A stretch of DNA of 64,000 bases from an uncultured Lachnospiraceae bacterium (GCA_937920345.1 CALGVA010000053.1:1-64000); one strand, 5' to 3'; numbered from the stretch's first letter, positions 26,389 through 35,967 are shown. Numbers and translations are program-made. Notes: generated by a model from the letters alone, not told the origin.

Positions 26389-26713
26389 CAATGTTTGTAT
26401 AAACATTTATGGGATTTATTATGTTCTAAAATATACAATATACAATCAAAAATTTCGCAGGATAACTGAGTCTGTGAATAGTATGTTTTAGGTCTATCGA
26501 AATGATACATGGATCATTTCGTTATGCGGGAAGCGGGTAGGAAGCCAATGCCATGCTGGAGTTGTCGGGCGATGAAGGCAAAGAGGATCGAGAGAGTGAC
26601 GGCTCTGGTCGGACGGAAAGAACCGAACATCGTCATCGTGAATAAATGCGGGCAGATAAATAACATTCCATGGCAATGCTGCTTATGAAACTTTGAGAGG
26701 GATGTTAATTGTT
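26389..26713 (+). ncRNA. long untranslated leader of the glycan cluster
   Basis: About 300 bases separate the promoter from the first gene. The leader begins with a small ATGTTT-N4-AAACAT hairpin (26391-26406) and an AT-rich stretch. It then has a 9-bp hairpin with a 6-base loop (26498-26521) and a purine- and GC-rich segment (26525-26640). A chance 30-codon frame (26553-26645) lies in the latter. There is no typical intrinsic terminator. Leaders of this kind in long polysaccharide operons often recruit antiterminators (LoaP, EAR or ops-type elements), but I do not see the exact motif of any of these. The preceding 26252-26353 holds nothing I recognise. Confidence 0.4.
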
Positions 26714-29233
26714 ATGAGAAAAGTGCAAAAGCAGGAACTGGTGGAATGTGTTGCCAGTCTGCATCAGGCTCATGAAGAGATTAAGGCGGCATTATATCGC
26801 AATGAATATGATCTTGCAAAAAATATGATTGGCGAGTGCCAGGAGTTTGCCGTTGTTCTAGGAGAGAGTATTGAGCAGTCGGAAGGAAAGGGGCATATCG
26901 CGGTGGTTTCTGCGGAAGCTTACTGCGAGACATTGTTTCACGCGTATGAGAAGATTGGCGCGGGTCAGATTAATGCAAACGGGATTTACAAGAATCTGAG
27001 AAAACGACTGCTTGACATGGAAAACAGAATTAAAAACGATATTACTATCAGAAAAGAGGTTGTATTCTTTCCTTATAAAGTATCAATGTGGGACAGTCTG
27101 GAAAGCGTATATCTGGCGGCAAAGGAAGATCCTGACTGTGATGCATACTGTGTGCCGATTCCCTACTATGATTTAAATCCAGACCATAGTTTCGGAAGGA
27201 TGCATTATGAGGGAGAAACATATCCGGACTATATTGAGGTTACCGACTGGCAGCAGTATTGCTTCGAGGAGAACAGACCGGATGCGATCTATATCCATAA
27301 TCCGTATGATGGCTGCAATCTGGTCACCAGTGTGCATCCGAGATTCTATGCATCGAATCTGAAGAAATATACAGAGAACTTAGTCTATATTCCATACTAC
27401 AGTACGTCGGGCGGAATGTGTGAAGCACAGAGTCTGTGTCCGGCCTATCTCTATGCGAATTATATTGTGATGCAGGCACCGGAGTTTCGGGCGTACTTTG
27501 ACCCGAATCTGCCTGACCGGAAGTTTCTGCCGTTCGGGTCACCTAAGTTTGACAGGGTGATCAGCCGATGTATGAATCCGTCTGAACCACCTGCCGAGTG
27601 GCAGCATATGCTGGCAGGGAGAGACGGCAGGCGCAGGCGGGTCTTTTTCTACAATACGAGCCTCAACGGTATGCTGGCGGATACAGAGAATTTTCTGAAA
27701 AAGATGAAATATGTATTTACATGTTTCGAAGGGCGGGAGGATGTCTGTCTGCTGTGGAGACCGCATCCGCTGCTGGAGACGACATTTGATTCCATGCGGC
27801 CGCAGTACCGTCAGGATTATGAGGCGCTGAAAGCATTTTTCTTGGAAAAAGAACTTGGTATTCTGGACACGACGCCTGATATTTCGGCATCGGTCGCTTT
27901 GAGCGATGCGTATATCGGAGATGTGGGAACCAGCGTTACGTCTCTGTTCGGGGTGGCAGGAAAGCCGATTTTTATTTTGAATAAAAAGATTCTCGAAAGT
28001 CCAGGAGAGGACGGCTGGCGGGAGATGGCCACGGCAGGATTTGATTATCAGGAACAGGACAGGTTCACCATCATACAGGGGAATAAGCTGTATATTTCCG
28101 AGCCGAGACAATATAACTATCGTTATTATTGCGATCTGTCTGAGCAGAGCCTCAGAAGAGAGTATTCCGTGGTTGTACAGATTGAGGACAAGAAGTATGC
28201 CTGTCCTGCCATGGCACAGAACATTCTGGTAATCGGAGATCGGTGCGTTGAGAGCAGGGTCGATTTAGAACAGGAGACAATAGGCGGCAGAGCGTTTGTT
28301 TATGCGTGGAAGTATAAGAACTTTCTGCTTTTACAGCCGTTAAACTATCCTGCTGTAGTGCGGTATGATACCAGAACGGGAGTATGTACTTATTTCAGGG
28401 AGCACATCGATGTGTTCGTGAAAGACAGAGATGGACGGAAGTTCACCGGCGGGGCATATCTGTACCGCGGGTGTTTGTATCTGGCTTCTCCGACGGACAA
28501 TCAGGTCTGGACACTGGATATAGAGCGCGGAGAGGTACAGGTGATTGCGGTTCCGGTCCGGAGCAGGTGCGGCTGTAATGCGCTGTGTGTCTATCGGGAA
28601 GAATTTTGGCTGCTGCCATATACAGGCAATGTGATTGTGTGCTGGAATCCGCGGACAGGCGCGGTAAGAGAGTATGAGGGAGTTCCTGACGGATTTGCAT
28701 GTAGCGGTCCGGACGACGGGCAGGCATATGGGGAACAGCCTTTCAGTACGATGGCGTTTTGCGGTGATGATCTATATCTTGCGCCGATGCAGGCCAATAT
28801 GTATCTTCGACTTCATATGCACTCGGGACAGTTTGAACAGTGGAAGCCGTTACCTGAGGGTATGGCGGAGCGGGATGGCTTTTTCACGTGGTGGAAGCCG
28901 GAAGATAAAGAAGGGTGGCTCGGATTTTATTATAATGCCGGGCAGAGGCTGTATGCAGTGAATATGAAGACGGGGGAAAGTAAAGAAATCGAGATCAAAT
29001 TTGACAGGGAAGAACTGGAAGCGCATGAGGCGGGATTTGGTGTGTGCTCGGAAACGCTTCCCTATGCCTGTATGGAAAATGTATTGAATCCGCTGGAAAG
29101 ATTTCTGGATGGTGAGACGGCGGGCAATCCGTTTGACAAGGAAAGACAGCTTGCAGCATACAAGGGGATCGCGGCGAATAGTGACGGGAGCTGCGGCAGG
29201 AAAATTTATGAATATATCAAAGCGCAGGATTAA
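26714..29233 (+). CDS. CDP-glycerol transferase-like protein with C-terminal beta-propeller
   Basis: About 839 residues. A helical N-terminal segment (about 1-110) precedes a GT-B domain (about 115-450) of the TagB/TagF CDP-glycerol glycerophosphotransferase type. It shows VVFFPYKVSMWDS, LVYIPYYSTSGG, LPFGSPKFDRV, LLWRPHPL and the ALSDAYIGDVGTSVTSLFG strand that carries the conserved Asp-Ser site. The remainder (about 480-800) has repeated four-strand units (YLYRGCLYLASPTDNQVWTL, EFWLLPYTGNVIVCWNP, DDLYLAPMQANMYLRL) of a beta-propeller. That fusion is unusual. Starts at TTG 26693, ATG 26702 and ATG 26714 are possible; the AGAGGG box favours the last. It is the first gene of the cluster. Confidence 0.75.
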   Translation: MRKVQKQELVECVASLHQAHEEIKAALYRNEYDLAKNMIGECQEFAVVLGESIEQSEGKGHIAVVSAEAYCETLFHAYEKIGAGQINANGIYKNLRKRLLDMENRIKNDITIRKEVVFFPYKVSMWDSLESVYLAAKEDPDCDAYCVPIPYYDLNPDHSFGRMHYEGETYPDYIEVTDWQQYCFEENRPDAIYIHNPYDGCNLVTSVHPRFYASNLKKYTENLVYIPYYSTSGGMCEAQSLCPAYLYANYIVMQAPEFRAYFDPNLPDRKFLPFGSPKFDRVISRCMNPSEPPAEWQHMLAGRDGRRRRVFFYNTSLNGMLADTENFLKKMKYVFTCFEGREDVCLLWRPHPLLETTFDSMRPQYRQDYEALKAFFLEKELGILDTTPDISASVALSDAYIGDVGTSVTSLFGVAGKPIFILNKKILESPGEDGWREMATAGFDYQEQDRFTIIQGNKLYISEPRQYNYRYYCDLSEQSLRREYSVVVQIEDKKYACPAMAQNILVIGDRCVESRVDLEQETIGGRAFVYAWKYKNFLLLQPLNYPAVVRYDTRTGVCTYFREHIDVFVKDRDGRKFTGGAYLYRGCLYLASPTDNQVWTLDIERGEVQVIAVPVRSRCGCNALCVYREEFWLLPYTGNVIVCWNPRTGAVREYEGVPDGFACSGPDDGQAYGEQPFSTMAFCGDDLYLAPMQANMYLRLHMHSGQFEQWKPLPEGMAERDGFFTWWKPEDKEGWLGFYYNAGQRLYAVNMKTGESKEIEIKFDREELEAHEAGFGVCSETLPYACMENVLNPLERFLDGETAGNPFDKERQLAAYKGIAANSDGSCGRKIYEYIKAQD

Positions 29234-29246
29234 GATTGGAGACCAT

Positions 29247-30584
29247 ATGGTTAAAGTGATCACTTACGGTACCTTTGATCTGTTCCATGAAGGACATTAT
29301 AAATTATTACAGCGGGCGAAGGAGCTTGGGGATTATCTGATCGTCGGGATCACGACGGAAGAATATGACCGGGCGAGAGGGAAACTGAATGTAATGGATT
29401 CTCTGCTTACCAGAATAGAGAATGTCAAGAAAACAGGGCTTGCTGATGAAATTATCGTGGAGGAGTCGGAGGGACAGAAATTTCAGGATATTAAAAAGTA
29501 TAATATAGATATTTTTACGGTGGGGTCGGACTGGAACGGTACATTTGATTATCTGAAAGATTACTGTAAAGTTGTATATCTGGACAGAACCAAGAACATA
29601 TCCAGTACGATGCTGCGGACAAAAGAATTTCCCATTCAGCGGATCGGCATCATTGGGACCGGGCGGATTGCGGATCGGTTCATGCCCGAAGCGGCGCTGG
29701 TCAGCGGTGTCAATACGCAGTGTGTATACAATCCGCATATCGATAGTGCCAGAGCGTTTGCACGCAAGTGGAAGATCGATGTCTGTGAAGAACTTGAAGC
29801 ATTCTATCAGTCTGCGGATATTGTCTATATTGCATCGCCTCACGGAACGCATTACGAATATATCAGACAGGCACTGGAGCATGGCAGGCATGTATTGTGT
29901 GAGAAGCCGATGTGCCTGAGCCGGCAGCAGGCGGAAGAATTGTTTGCTTATGCGAAAGAGAAGAACCTCGTTCTGTTTGAGGGAATCAAGACGGCGTATT
30001 GCCCCGGGTTCGCAAAACTTCTGGGTATAGCCTGCAGCGGTGTCATAGGGAACATCAGGGGCGTGGAGGCGTGCTTCACGAAGCTGACAGGCGAGGATAA
30101 GCGGGAACTAAAAGACTTAGAGTATGGTGGAAGCTTTACGGAACTGGGAAGTTATTGTCTGCTTCCGATCTTGAAAATATTTGGAAATGATTACGAGGAT
30201 GTAAGATTTGAATCTTTGAAGAATGAATCAGGACAGGATATTTATACGAAAGTGCATATCCGTTATCCTAATGGACTGGCGACAGCGGTTTGCGGGCTGG
30301 GAGTGAAATCAGAAGGTAAACTGATGATATCCGGCACGGAAGGATATATTATTGCAGAGGCACCATGGTGGAAGACAAGCTATTTTGAAGTTCATCATGA
30401 AGATCCGAATGATGTGGAACGGTTTTCTGAGCGGTTCCTGGGAGATGGTCTGCGTTATGAGATCTGTGACTTGCTTTCCATGATCAACGGAGATACGAAG
30501 GAGAATTTCAAATTGACAAGAAAAGATTCGGAGATGATGGCAGAGATTATGGAAAAGTTTTTAGCACGGAGGAAATATATGTAA
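29247..30584 (+). CDS. cytidylyltransferase - Gfo/Idh/MocA oxidoreductase fusion
   Basis: The protein has 445 residues from an ATG with GGAG 6 bases upstream. Residues 1-130 form a TagD-like nucleotidyltransferase: TYGTFDLFHEGHY carries the HxGH motif and ISSTMLR matches the RTxGISTT-type motif. Residues 134-445 form an NAD(P)-dependent oxidoreductase: GIIGTGRIADRF is the GxGxxA dinucleotide site and CEKPM the conserved Lys-Pro step. One polypeptide could make a CDP-activated glycerol or alditol, with the dehydrogenase forming or altering the phosphoalditol first. It probably supplies the three TagB/F-like transferases of the cluster. The exact alditol phosphate cannot be read from the sequence. 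Confidence 0.88.
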   Translation: MVKVITYGTFDLFHEGHYKLLQRAKELGDYLIVGITTEEYDRARGKLNVMDSLLTRIENVKKTGLADEIIVEESEGQKFQDIKKYNIDIFTVGSDWNGTFDYLKDYCKVVYLDRTKNISSTMLRTKEFPIQRIGIIGTGRIADRFMPEAALVSGVNTQCVYNPHIDSARAFARKWKIDVCEELEAFYQSADIVYIASPHGTHYEYIRQALEHGRHVLCEKPMCLSRQQAEELFAYAKEKNLVLFEGIKTAYCPGFAKLLGIACSGVIGNIRGVEACFTKLTGEDKRELKDLEYGGSFTELGSYCLLPILKIFGNDYEDVRFESLKNESGQDIYTKVHIRYPNGLATAVCGLGVKSEGKLMISGTEGYIIAEAPWWKTSYFEVHHEDPNDVERFSERFLGDGLRYEICDLLSMINGDTKENFKLTRKDSEMMAEIMEKFLARRKYM

Positions 30585-31765
30585 TGAACAAGAATGTGGA
30601 GTTGTTTTACGAACCGGGGCAAATATTGAGAAGCCTGCCTAGTGGAGATAAATCGGAGATGAGTGGGCGGCAGCTTGCTTTTTTATGCGGGTTGATCAAG
30701 CAGGAACGACCCAGGAAGATATTGGAAATAGGTGTTTCGTCAGGGGCAACGACAGCAGTGCTCCTGAATTGCATTTCCATGTTGAATCTGAAGACAGAAA
30801 TATTTTCGCTCGACCTTGCTGAAGATTATACTTATGACAAAAGCAAAAAAGTAGGATATGTAATAGAGGAGTATAAGGCATTATCACGGGATGAGCAGCC
30901 TCATATGCTGTTTACAGGGGCGTATGCCGTAGAGCATCTTGAGGAGATAGGTGATCATATAGATTTTCTGATATTGGATACCGTACATAAACTTCCGGGG
31001 GAAATACTGGACTTTTTGGCATGTTATCCTTATCTGGAGCGCAACGCTGTGGTGGTACTGCATGATATCACATTGAATCATTTTGGAAGTAATGATAGAG
31101 CGCTTGTCAACAATGCAAATGATTATGCGACTAAGATCTTGTTTGATGTGGCAGCGGCAGATAAATTTATTGATATTGACAAAAATAATGCTCTTTCTAA
31201 TATAGGTGCATTCAAGATTAATGATGATACATCTAAATATATAGAAAATCTCTTTTCCGTAATGTCCATAACATGGACATACAGAGTATCAGACGAGGAA
31301 ATGCATTTGTACAGGAATTTTTATTCCAGATACTATTCGGAGGATATGCTGGGATTATTCGACATGGCAGTAAATCTGAACCGGAAAAGTTTTGCTATAA
31401 GAGAGCGGCAGAAGAAAGAGGACTTTATCAATATTTTAAAAATAGGGACGTGGGTTGAAAGACTGAAATCCAAAAATGTGTATATATATGGTTGCGGGAT
31501 ATACGGACAACATCTTCGGAAAATGCTGGAACAGTTAGACATTGCATTTGGCGGATATATTATATCGGACGGGCAGAAAATGAATGCAGGTGCTGATAAC
31601 TTAAACTATCTGTCGAACCTTTGTATCAACGAGGAAAGAGACTTGATTCTAATCGGAGTGAACAAGGCTCTTCACGGGGAAATTGGCGCCAGATTACAAG
31701 AACGCGGTATTAAAGAAGAAAATATTCTATTTCCTGATGAATGGATGTATGACTATTTATCCTAG
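30584..31765 (+). CDS. SAM-dependent methyltransferase with C-terminal Rossmann module
   Basis: This 393-residue protein has a class I methyltransferase core. ILEIGVSSGATTAVLL (about 43-58) is motif I. FSLDLAEDY carries the acidic ribose-binding residue, and IDFLILDTVHKLPGEILDFL with VVLHDITLNHFG is typical of Methyltransf_24 enzymes. Residues from about 296 form the recurring GxGxxG module (VYIYGCGIYGQHLRKML, then GGYIIS). The ATG overlaps the stop of the fusion gene (TAATG). It probably O-methylates a sugar or polymer end. Confidence 0.8.
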   Translation: MNKNVELFYEPGQILRSLPSGDKSEMSGRQLAFLCGLIKQERPRKILEIGVSSGATTAVLLNCISMLNLKTEIFSLDLAEDYTYDKSKKVGYVIEEYKALSRDEQPHMLFTGAYAVEHLEEIGDHIDFLILDTVHKLPGEILDFLACYPYLERNAVVVLHDITLNHFGSNDRALVNNANDYATKILFDVAAADKFIDIDKNNALSNIGAFKINDDTSKYIENLFSVMSITWTYRVSDEEMHLYRNFYSRYYSEDMLGLFDMAVNLNRKSFAIRERQKKEDFINILKIGTWVERLKSKNVYIYGCGIYGQHLRKMLEQLDIAFGGYIISDGQKMNAGADNLNYLSNLCINEERDLILIGVNKALHGEIGARLQERGIKEENILFPDEWMYDYLS

Positions 31766-31834
31766 CGACTGGATATACATAAAAAGAATAAATATGATTT
31801 AGATAAAATAAAGTGAAAAGTATGAGAGTCAGCT

Positions 31835-32614
31835 ATGAAAATATGGGCACACAGAGGTTGTAGCCAGATGCATCCTGAAAATACAATTACAGCGTTTTCC
31901 AGAGCAATAGAATTAACCGGGCTTACAGGAATAGAATTAGACATTCAGATGACGAAGGACGGGGAGATCGTGGTGATTCACGATGAACGCGTGGACCGGA
32001 CAACAGATGGAGTGGGCTATGTCAAGAACTATACTTACGCGGAACTTCAGAAGCTGTCCATAGAGACAGGAAGCGGCCGGAAAGAGAAGGTGCCGTCAAT
32101 CCGGGAGGTGCTGGATCTTCTGCAGGACAGAATGAATGAAGGCTTGCTCCTTAACATAGAATTGAAGAACAGTGTGATTCCCTATGCAGGTATGGAGGAG
32201 AAAATAATGGAAATGATCGCCCGGAGGAATCTGCAAAGCCGGATAGTTTATTCCAGCTTCTATACGATGTCCCTACACAGAATCAGGGAGATCGACAAAA
32301 CTGCAGATATAGGGGTGCTGGATACAAAGGTTTCCGATTGTCTGTATAAGAAAAGAGGCTGCTTTGGAACGAATGGCGCGGTAGAAGAGAAGACGGTACA
32401 GAGGAGTAACAGTGCCCGACCGGCGGCATTGCATCCGTTCTGGAAGGGAATGGACTTAGGCAGAGAAGAACTTGCCGGGCAGACGGTGCGGGCGTGGTTT
32501 GGCGGGCATCTGTATCCGGAGAAACCAACTGGTACGAGACTTGAGCTTAAGCAGCTAGAGGATATGGGAATTACGGACGTGTTTCTGAATGAGCCGGAAG
32601 TGTATCTGGTGTGA
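31835..32614 (+). CDS. glycerophosphodiester phosphodiesterase family protein
   Basis: The protein has 259 residues. IWAHRGCSQMHPENT supplies the catalytic His and the Glu of the GDPD barrel. ELDIQMTKDGEIVVIHDERVDR supplies the metal-binding Glu-Asp and second His, and LLNIELKN the next Glu. The C-terminal third is atypical: the usual WTVN strand is replaced by VRAWFGGHL, and a basic insert lies at about 165-200. Such enzymes hydrolyse glycerophosphodiesters. Within a glycerol-phosphate transferase cluster it may trim or remodel glycerophosphate substituents. It follows the methyltransferase by 69 bases with a weak ribosome site. Confidence 0.82.
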   Translation: MKIWAHRGCSQMHPENTITAFSRAIELTGLTGIELDIQMTKDGEIVVIHDERVDRTTDGVGYVKNYTYAELQKLSIETGSGRKEKVPSIREVLDLLQDRMNEGLLLNIELKNSVIPYAGMEEKIMEMIARRNLQSRIVYSSFYTMSLHRIREIDKTADIGVLDTKVSDCLYKKRGCFGTNGAVEEKTVQRSNSARPAALHPFWKGMDLGREELAGQTVRAWFGGHLYPEKPTGTRLELKQLEDMGITDVFLNEPEVYLV

Positions 32615-32692
32615 ACGTGTTCGACATAGAGAACTGGTTGTGATCAAAAGATTTGCGAGCAAACAATTTGTTCATAGAAAGTAAGTGATATT

Positions 32693-33889
32693 TTGAATCA
32701 TTATATATACCGAAGAAAAATCAAGGCATATTTAAGCGGTTTGCTTTTTCGAATGTGCCAGCTGCTCCCTATGGAACCTGATAAGGTCGTTATGTGGACA
32801 CTGGAAGGTAAAGGAGGCTATGGCGACAGTCCTAAATATATTGCTGAGGAGATTCTAAGAAGAAACCAAAAGCGGGAAAGAAAGTATAAGGTTGTATGGC
32901 TGACGGACTTACCGGTTCAGGAATTTCCGCAGGAGATCAAGGTTGTGACAAACTCTATAGGGAGCAAGGCATACCACCTTTCCACAGCAGGTTTCTGGGT
33001 CGGTAATACGAGAACGGGATATGGCACTAGGAAGAGGAAGGGGACAATCTATATCCAGACATGGCATTCCATTGCCGGGATCAAGCCAATCGGAGAGCAG
33101 AGAGGAAACAGGCTGCCGGCGATGGCACGTATTGTGAGTGAAGCAGATTCCAAACTGATTGATTATGTACTCGCAGGCAATGAATGGAGTTATAAAATGT
33201 GTCCCTCCGGATTGATTTATAACGGACCGATTCTGAGAACGGGAACCCCGCGATGCGATGTCCTGCTTAATAGAAAAGAGGAAATGCGCCGGAAATACAG
33301 GGCACAATACGGTCTGCCCATGAATACATCGGTGGTGTTATATGCACCTACATTTCGGGGAGGAAGCCAGAAGGGAAGGCGCAATGTCAGCGCAGAGACC
33401 GGTACGATGGACTTCGGGAGACTTGTCCATGCACTGGAGGCGAAGTTCGGCGGAACATGGTACGTATTCTTACGCCTTCACCCGCAGGTGGCAGATCAGG
33501 CGGAAGCAATCATGCATAGAGAGCAAAATGACCGGCTAATCAACGCCAGCATGCATCCGGATATGAATGAACTGCTCGTTGCAAGCGATATGCTGATTAC
33601 GGATTATTCCAGTTCAGCTTTTGAGAGTATGCTTATGAAGCAGCCGGGTTTCCTGCTTGTAGAAGACGAGCAGGAATACGTGGAGGACCGGGGAGAATTG
33701 ATGTTTCAATTAGAGGATTTGCCGTTTCCGGCGGCGTATGATATGGACGGATTAGAGAGACAGATTGCGGAATTCGACCAGAGTCGGTATGAGGAGCGGG
33801 CTGAACGGTTTATGAGTGGACTAGGTGTATTTGAAGACGGAAATGCAAGCGGCAGGGTAGTGGATTTTATGGAAGAAAGACTGCTCTAA
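32693..33889 (+). CDS. CDP-glycerol glycerophosphotransferase (TagB/TagF family)
   Basis: This 398-residue protein matches a single-domain TagB-like enzyme. The N-terminus reads KAYLSGLLFRMCQLLPMEPDK. GGYGDSPKYIAEEIL, TWHSIAGIKPIG, VLAGNEWSY, VLYAPTFRG, RLHPQV and the ITDYSSSAFESML motif (Asp-Ser-Ser phosphate site near 303) follow in family order. It transfers glycerol phosphate from CDP-glycerol to a saccharide or growing chain. The likely start is TTG 32693; the first ATG (32752) would remove conserved N-terminal residues. There is no membrane helix; TagB-like proteins bind the membrane peripherally. Confidence 0.9.
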   Translation: MNHYIYRRKIKAYLSGLLFRMCQLLPMEPDKVVMWTLEGKGGYGDSPKYIAEEILRRNQKRERKYKVVWLTDLPVQEFPQEIKVVTNSIGSKAYHLSTAGFWVGNTRTGYGTRKRKGTIYIQTWHSIAGIKPIGEQRGNRLPAMARIVSEADSKLIDYVLAGNEWSYKMCPSGLIYNGPILRTGTPRCDVLLNRKEEMRRKYRAQYGLPMNTSVVLYAPTFRGGSQKGRRNVSAETGTMDFGRLVHALEAKFGGTWYVFLRLHPQVADQAEAIMHREQNDRLINASMHPDMNELLVASDMLITDYSSSAFESMLMKQPGFLLVEDEQEYVEDRGELMFQLEDLPFPAAYDMDGLERQIAEFDQSRYEERAERFMSGLGVFEDGNASGRVVDFMEERLL

Positions 33890-33912
33890 ATGGCGAAGGG
33901 AACTATAAGAGT

Positions 33913-35073
33913 ATGATGGATAAGAAAATGAAGATATTGCATTTCCCGATTAGAAATTCCAACGGCGGTGTTACCAGGTCGGCACTGAAATTCTGGAAAT
34001 ACATAGATCATGACAGGTTTCAATTTGGTTTTGCGACGTGCAGCCCTAAACTGGATTTTGAACAGGATATTATTGATCAGGGTTGTAAAGTACATTATAT
34101 ATCCTGTTATGCAGAACAGGATGCAGAGAGGTTTTGCCAGGAATTGAGAGAAATTCTGCTGCAGGGATATGATGCGGTTCATCTGAACACCAGTTGGTGG
34201 AAGAGCTTTTATGCAGAGAAGGTGGCGGAGGAGGCTGGCATAAAGATAATAATTGTACACGCTCACAGTACTTTTGTGGATATACAGGATGCTCAGCAGA
34301 GGGAGAGGGAATTTGCGGAGCATGAAAGATTGAGAAGCTGCTTCACAACGGATATGGCAACACATTTTTTATCATGTTCCGCAGAGGCAGCAGACTTTCT
34401 GTTTGGGGCACAGATCCCGCGTAAAGAAATAAGCATGATACATAATGCAGTTGATCTGAGGAGATACAGCTATGATGAGCAAAAACGGTTTGCGGTAAGG
34501 AATGCCTTTCGACTGAATAATAAGTTTGTAATAGGAAATATCGGAAGAATGTCGTATGCCAAAAATCAATTGTTTTTGGTGGATTGTTTTTACGAAGTAC
34601 AGAAAAAGGCTGCCAATGCAGTTTTAATGCTGGTTGGTAATGGGGAACTGGAAGGCGATATCCGTGAAAAAATAGAGAAATACGGAATTACGGATAAGGT
34701 CATATTAACAGGGACAGTAGAAAATACAGAAGATTATTTACAAGGCATGGATGTGTTTGCCTTACCGTCAAGATTTGAAGGGCTCCCGTGTGTATTGATC
34801 GAGGCACAGGCAGCGGGGGTAAAGTGTATAGCCAGTGCTGCCGTCACCAAAGAGGCAAAAATAACGGACAATGTTATGTTTGTGGAATTAGAGAAAGAAA
34901 AATGGGTCGATGCCATTTTAGATTATGCGCAGGGCTATATCCGGATCAAGGTGGATGAACAGATACGGGAGGCAGGATATGACATCAGGGACGAGATAAA
35001 AGTGTTGGAAGATCTATATTTAGGGGCAATGTTAAACGGCAGCAGAAACTCCGGCAAAGCGGCAGTTTGGTGA
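33913..35073 (+). CDS. GT4-family glycosyltransferase
   Basis: This 386-residue GT-B enzyme starts with NGGVTRSALKFWKYI, the N-terminal donor-loop region. VHAHSTF, SCSAEAADFL and MIHNAVDLRRY belong to the linker. VIGNIGRMSYAKNQLFLVD starts the C-terminal domain. DVFALPSRFEGLPCVLIEAQAAG carries the EX7E retaining-transferase motif. Specificity is not predictable. GAAGGGA precedes the ATG. This is one of the few genes in the cluster without the Rossmann module. Confidence 0.92.
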   Translation: MMDKKMKILHFPIRNSNGGVTRSALKFWKYIDHDRFQFGFATCSPKLDFEQDIIDQGCKVHYISCYAEQDAERFCQELREILLQGYDAVHLNTSWWKSFYAEKVAEEAGIKIIIVHAHSTFVDIQDAQQREREFAEHERLRSCFTTDMATHFLSCSAEAADFLFGAQIPRKEISMIHNAVDLRRYSYDEQKRFAVRNAFRLNNKFVIGNIGRMSYAKNQLFLVDCFYEVQKKAANAVLMLVGNGELEGDIREKIEKYGITDKVILTGTVENTEDYLQGMDVFALPSRFEGLPCVLIEAQAAGVKCIASAAVTKEAKITDNVMFVELEKEKWVDAILDYAQGYIRIKVDEQIREAGYDIRDEIKVLEDLYLGAMLNGSRNSGKAAVW

Positions 35074-35082
35074 GGAAACAGA

Positions 35083-35967
35083 ATGTTTTTGGATAAATTT
35101 AGATTTGATCGCTGGCAAATTGCTTACAGGTTTCAGGGAGACAGATATTTTCGCCTTCTGCAGAATCCCGAATGGGGATGGGCAGCTGACCCGTTTCCGG
35201 TAGTATATCAAGGAGATTTATATATCTTTGCAGAGATATTTTTATATCGGTCAGAGCGAAACGGAGTTATTGCCTATTGCAGACTTGAGAACGGACAATT
35301 CACGGACTGGACGGTCAGTATGGATAAACACTGGCATCTTTCTTATCCGAATGTTTTTATATCAGGAGATAAGCTGTATATGTGTCCTGAAAGTTATCAA
35401 AATGATGAAATTGCAGTTTATGAGTTACAGGCATTTCCGGATCAGTGGAAGAAGACAAAAGTGCTGGTATCAAATATACAATGTGTAGATACAACTTTTT
35501 TTACCTATAAAGAAAAAGATTATATGTTTACATTTAAACAGGAGAGAGGCGGCATTAGGGGCGAACTTTATTTATACCGGATAGAAGAAGGAAATATTTC
35601 ACTGGTGCAGACGATCGTAAATGATGTCAGCAGCGCGCGGCCGGGAGGCAATGTTTTATGGAAAGACGGAGAAGCAATCCGGGTTTCTCAAAACGGCGGC
35701 AGCGGGTATGGAAGCGGGCTGGTTTTCAGCGTAATAGATTCTGTCGATCCGGTTTATGAGGAACATGAGATAAAAAGGATTTCCGTGCAGGATGTGCAGG
35801 GAGACTGGAAACGCACATTTACAGGGATACATACCTACAACCGGCTTGATGATATTGAGGTAATCGATCTGAAGTATCAAAGGGTTTCTTTGACAGAGTA
35901 TTTGGCAAGGAAGCGGGTGAGAAAGGTATTCCAGAATAAATACGGAGAAAGATCAGGGAAGGAATAA
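35083..35967 (+). CDS. five-bladed beta-propeller protein (GINT1 N-terminal-like)
   Basis: This 294-residue protein is almost all beta strand. The WGWAADPFPVVYQGDLYIFAE start matches the propeller domain found at the N-terminus of glucosamine inositolphosphorylceramide transferases and next to formyl- and glycosyltransferases in bacteria. Further blades appear at YPNVFISGDKLYMCPES, TTFFTYKEKDYMFT and SARPGGNVLWKDGEAIRVSQ. The fold resembles GH43 and GH32 hydrolases, with an Asp at the usual first-blade position (ADP). No catalytic partner domain is attached. A carbohydrate-binding or hydrolytic role is possible. GAGG precedes the ATG by 8 bases. Confidence 0.72.
   Translation: MFLDKFRFDRWQIAYRFQGDRYFRLLQNPEWGWAADPFPVVYQGDLYIFAEIFLYRSERNGVIAYCRLENGQFTDWTVSMDKHWHLSYPNVFISGDKLYMCPESYQNDEIAVYELQAFPDQWKKTKVLVSNIQCVDTTFFTYKEKDYMFTFKQERGGIRGELYLYRIEEGNISLVQTIVNDVSSARPGGNVLWKDGEAIRVSQNGGSGYGSGLVFSVIDSVDPVYEEHEIKRISVQDVQGDWKRTFTGIHTYNRLDDIEVIDLKYQRVSLTEYLARKRVRKVFQNKYGERSGKE

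Noticed and set aside
26553..26645. 30-codon frame in the cluster leader
   Set aside because: No ribosome site and a low-complexity charged product; more likely part of a structured leader RNA.
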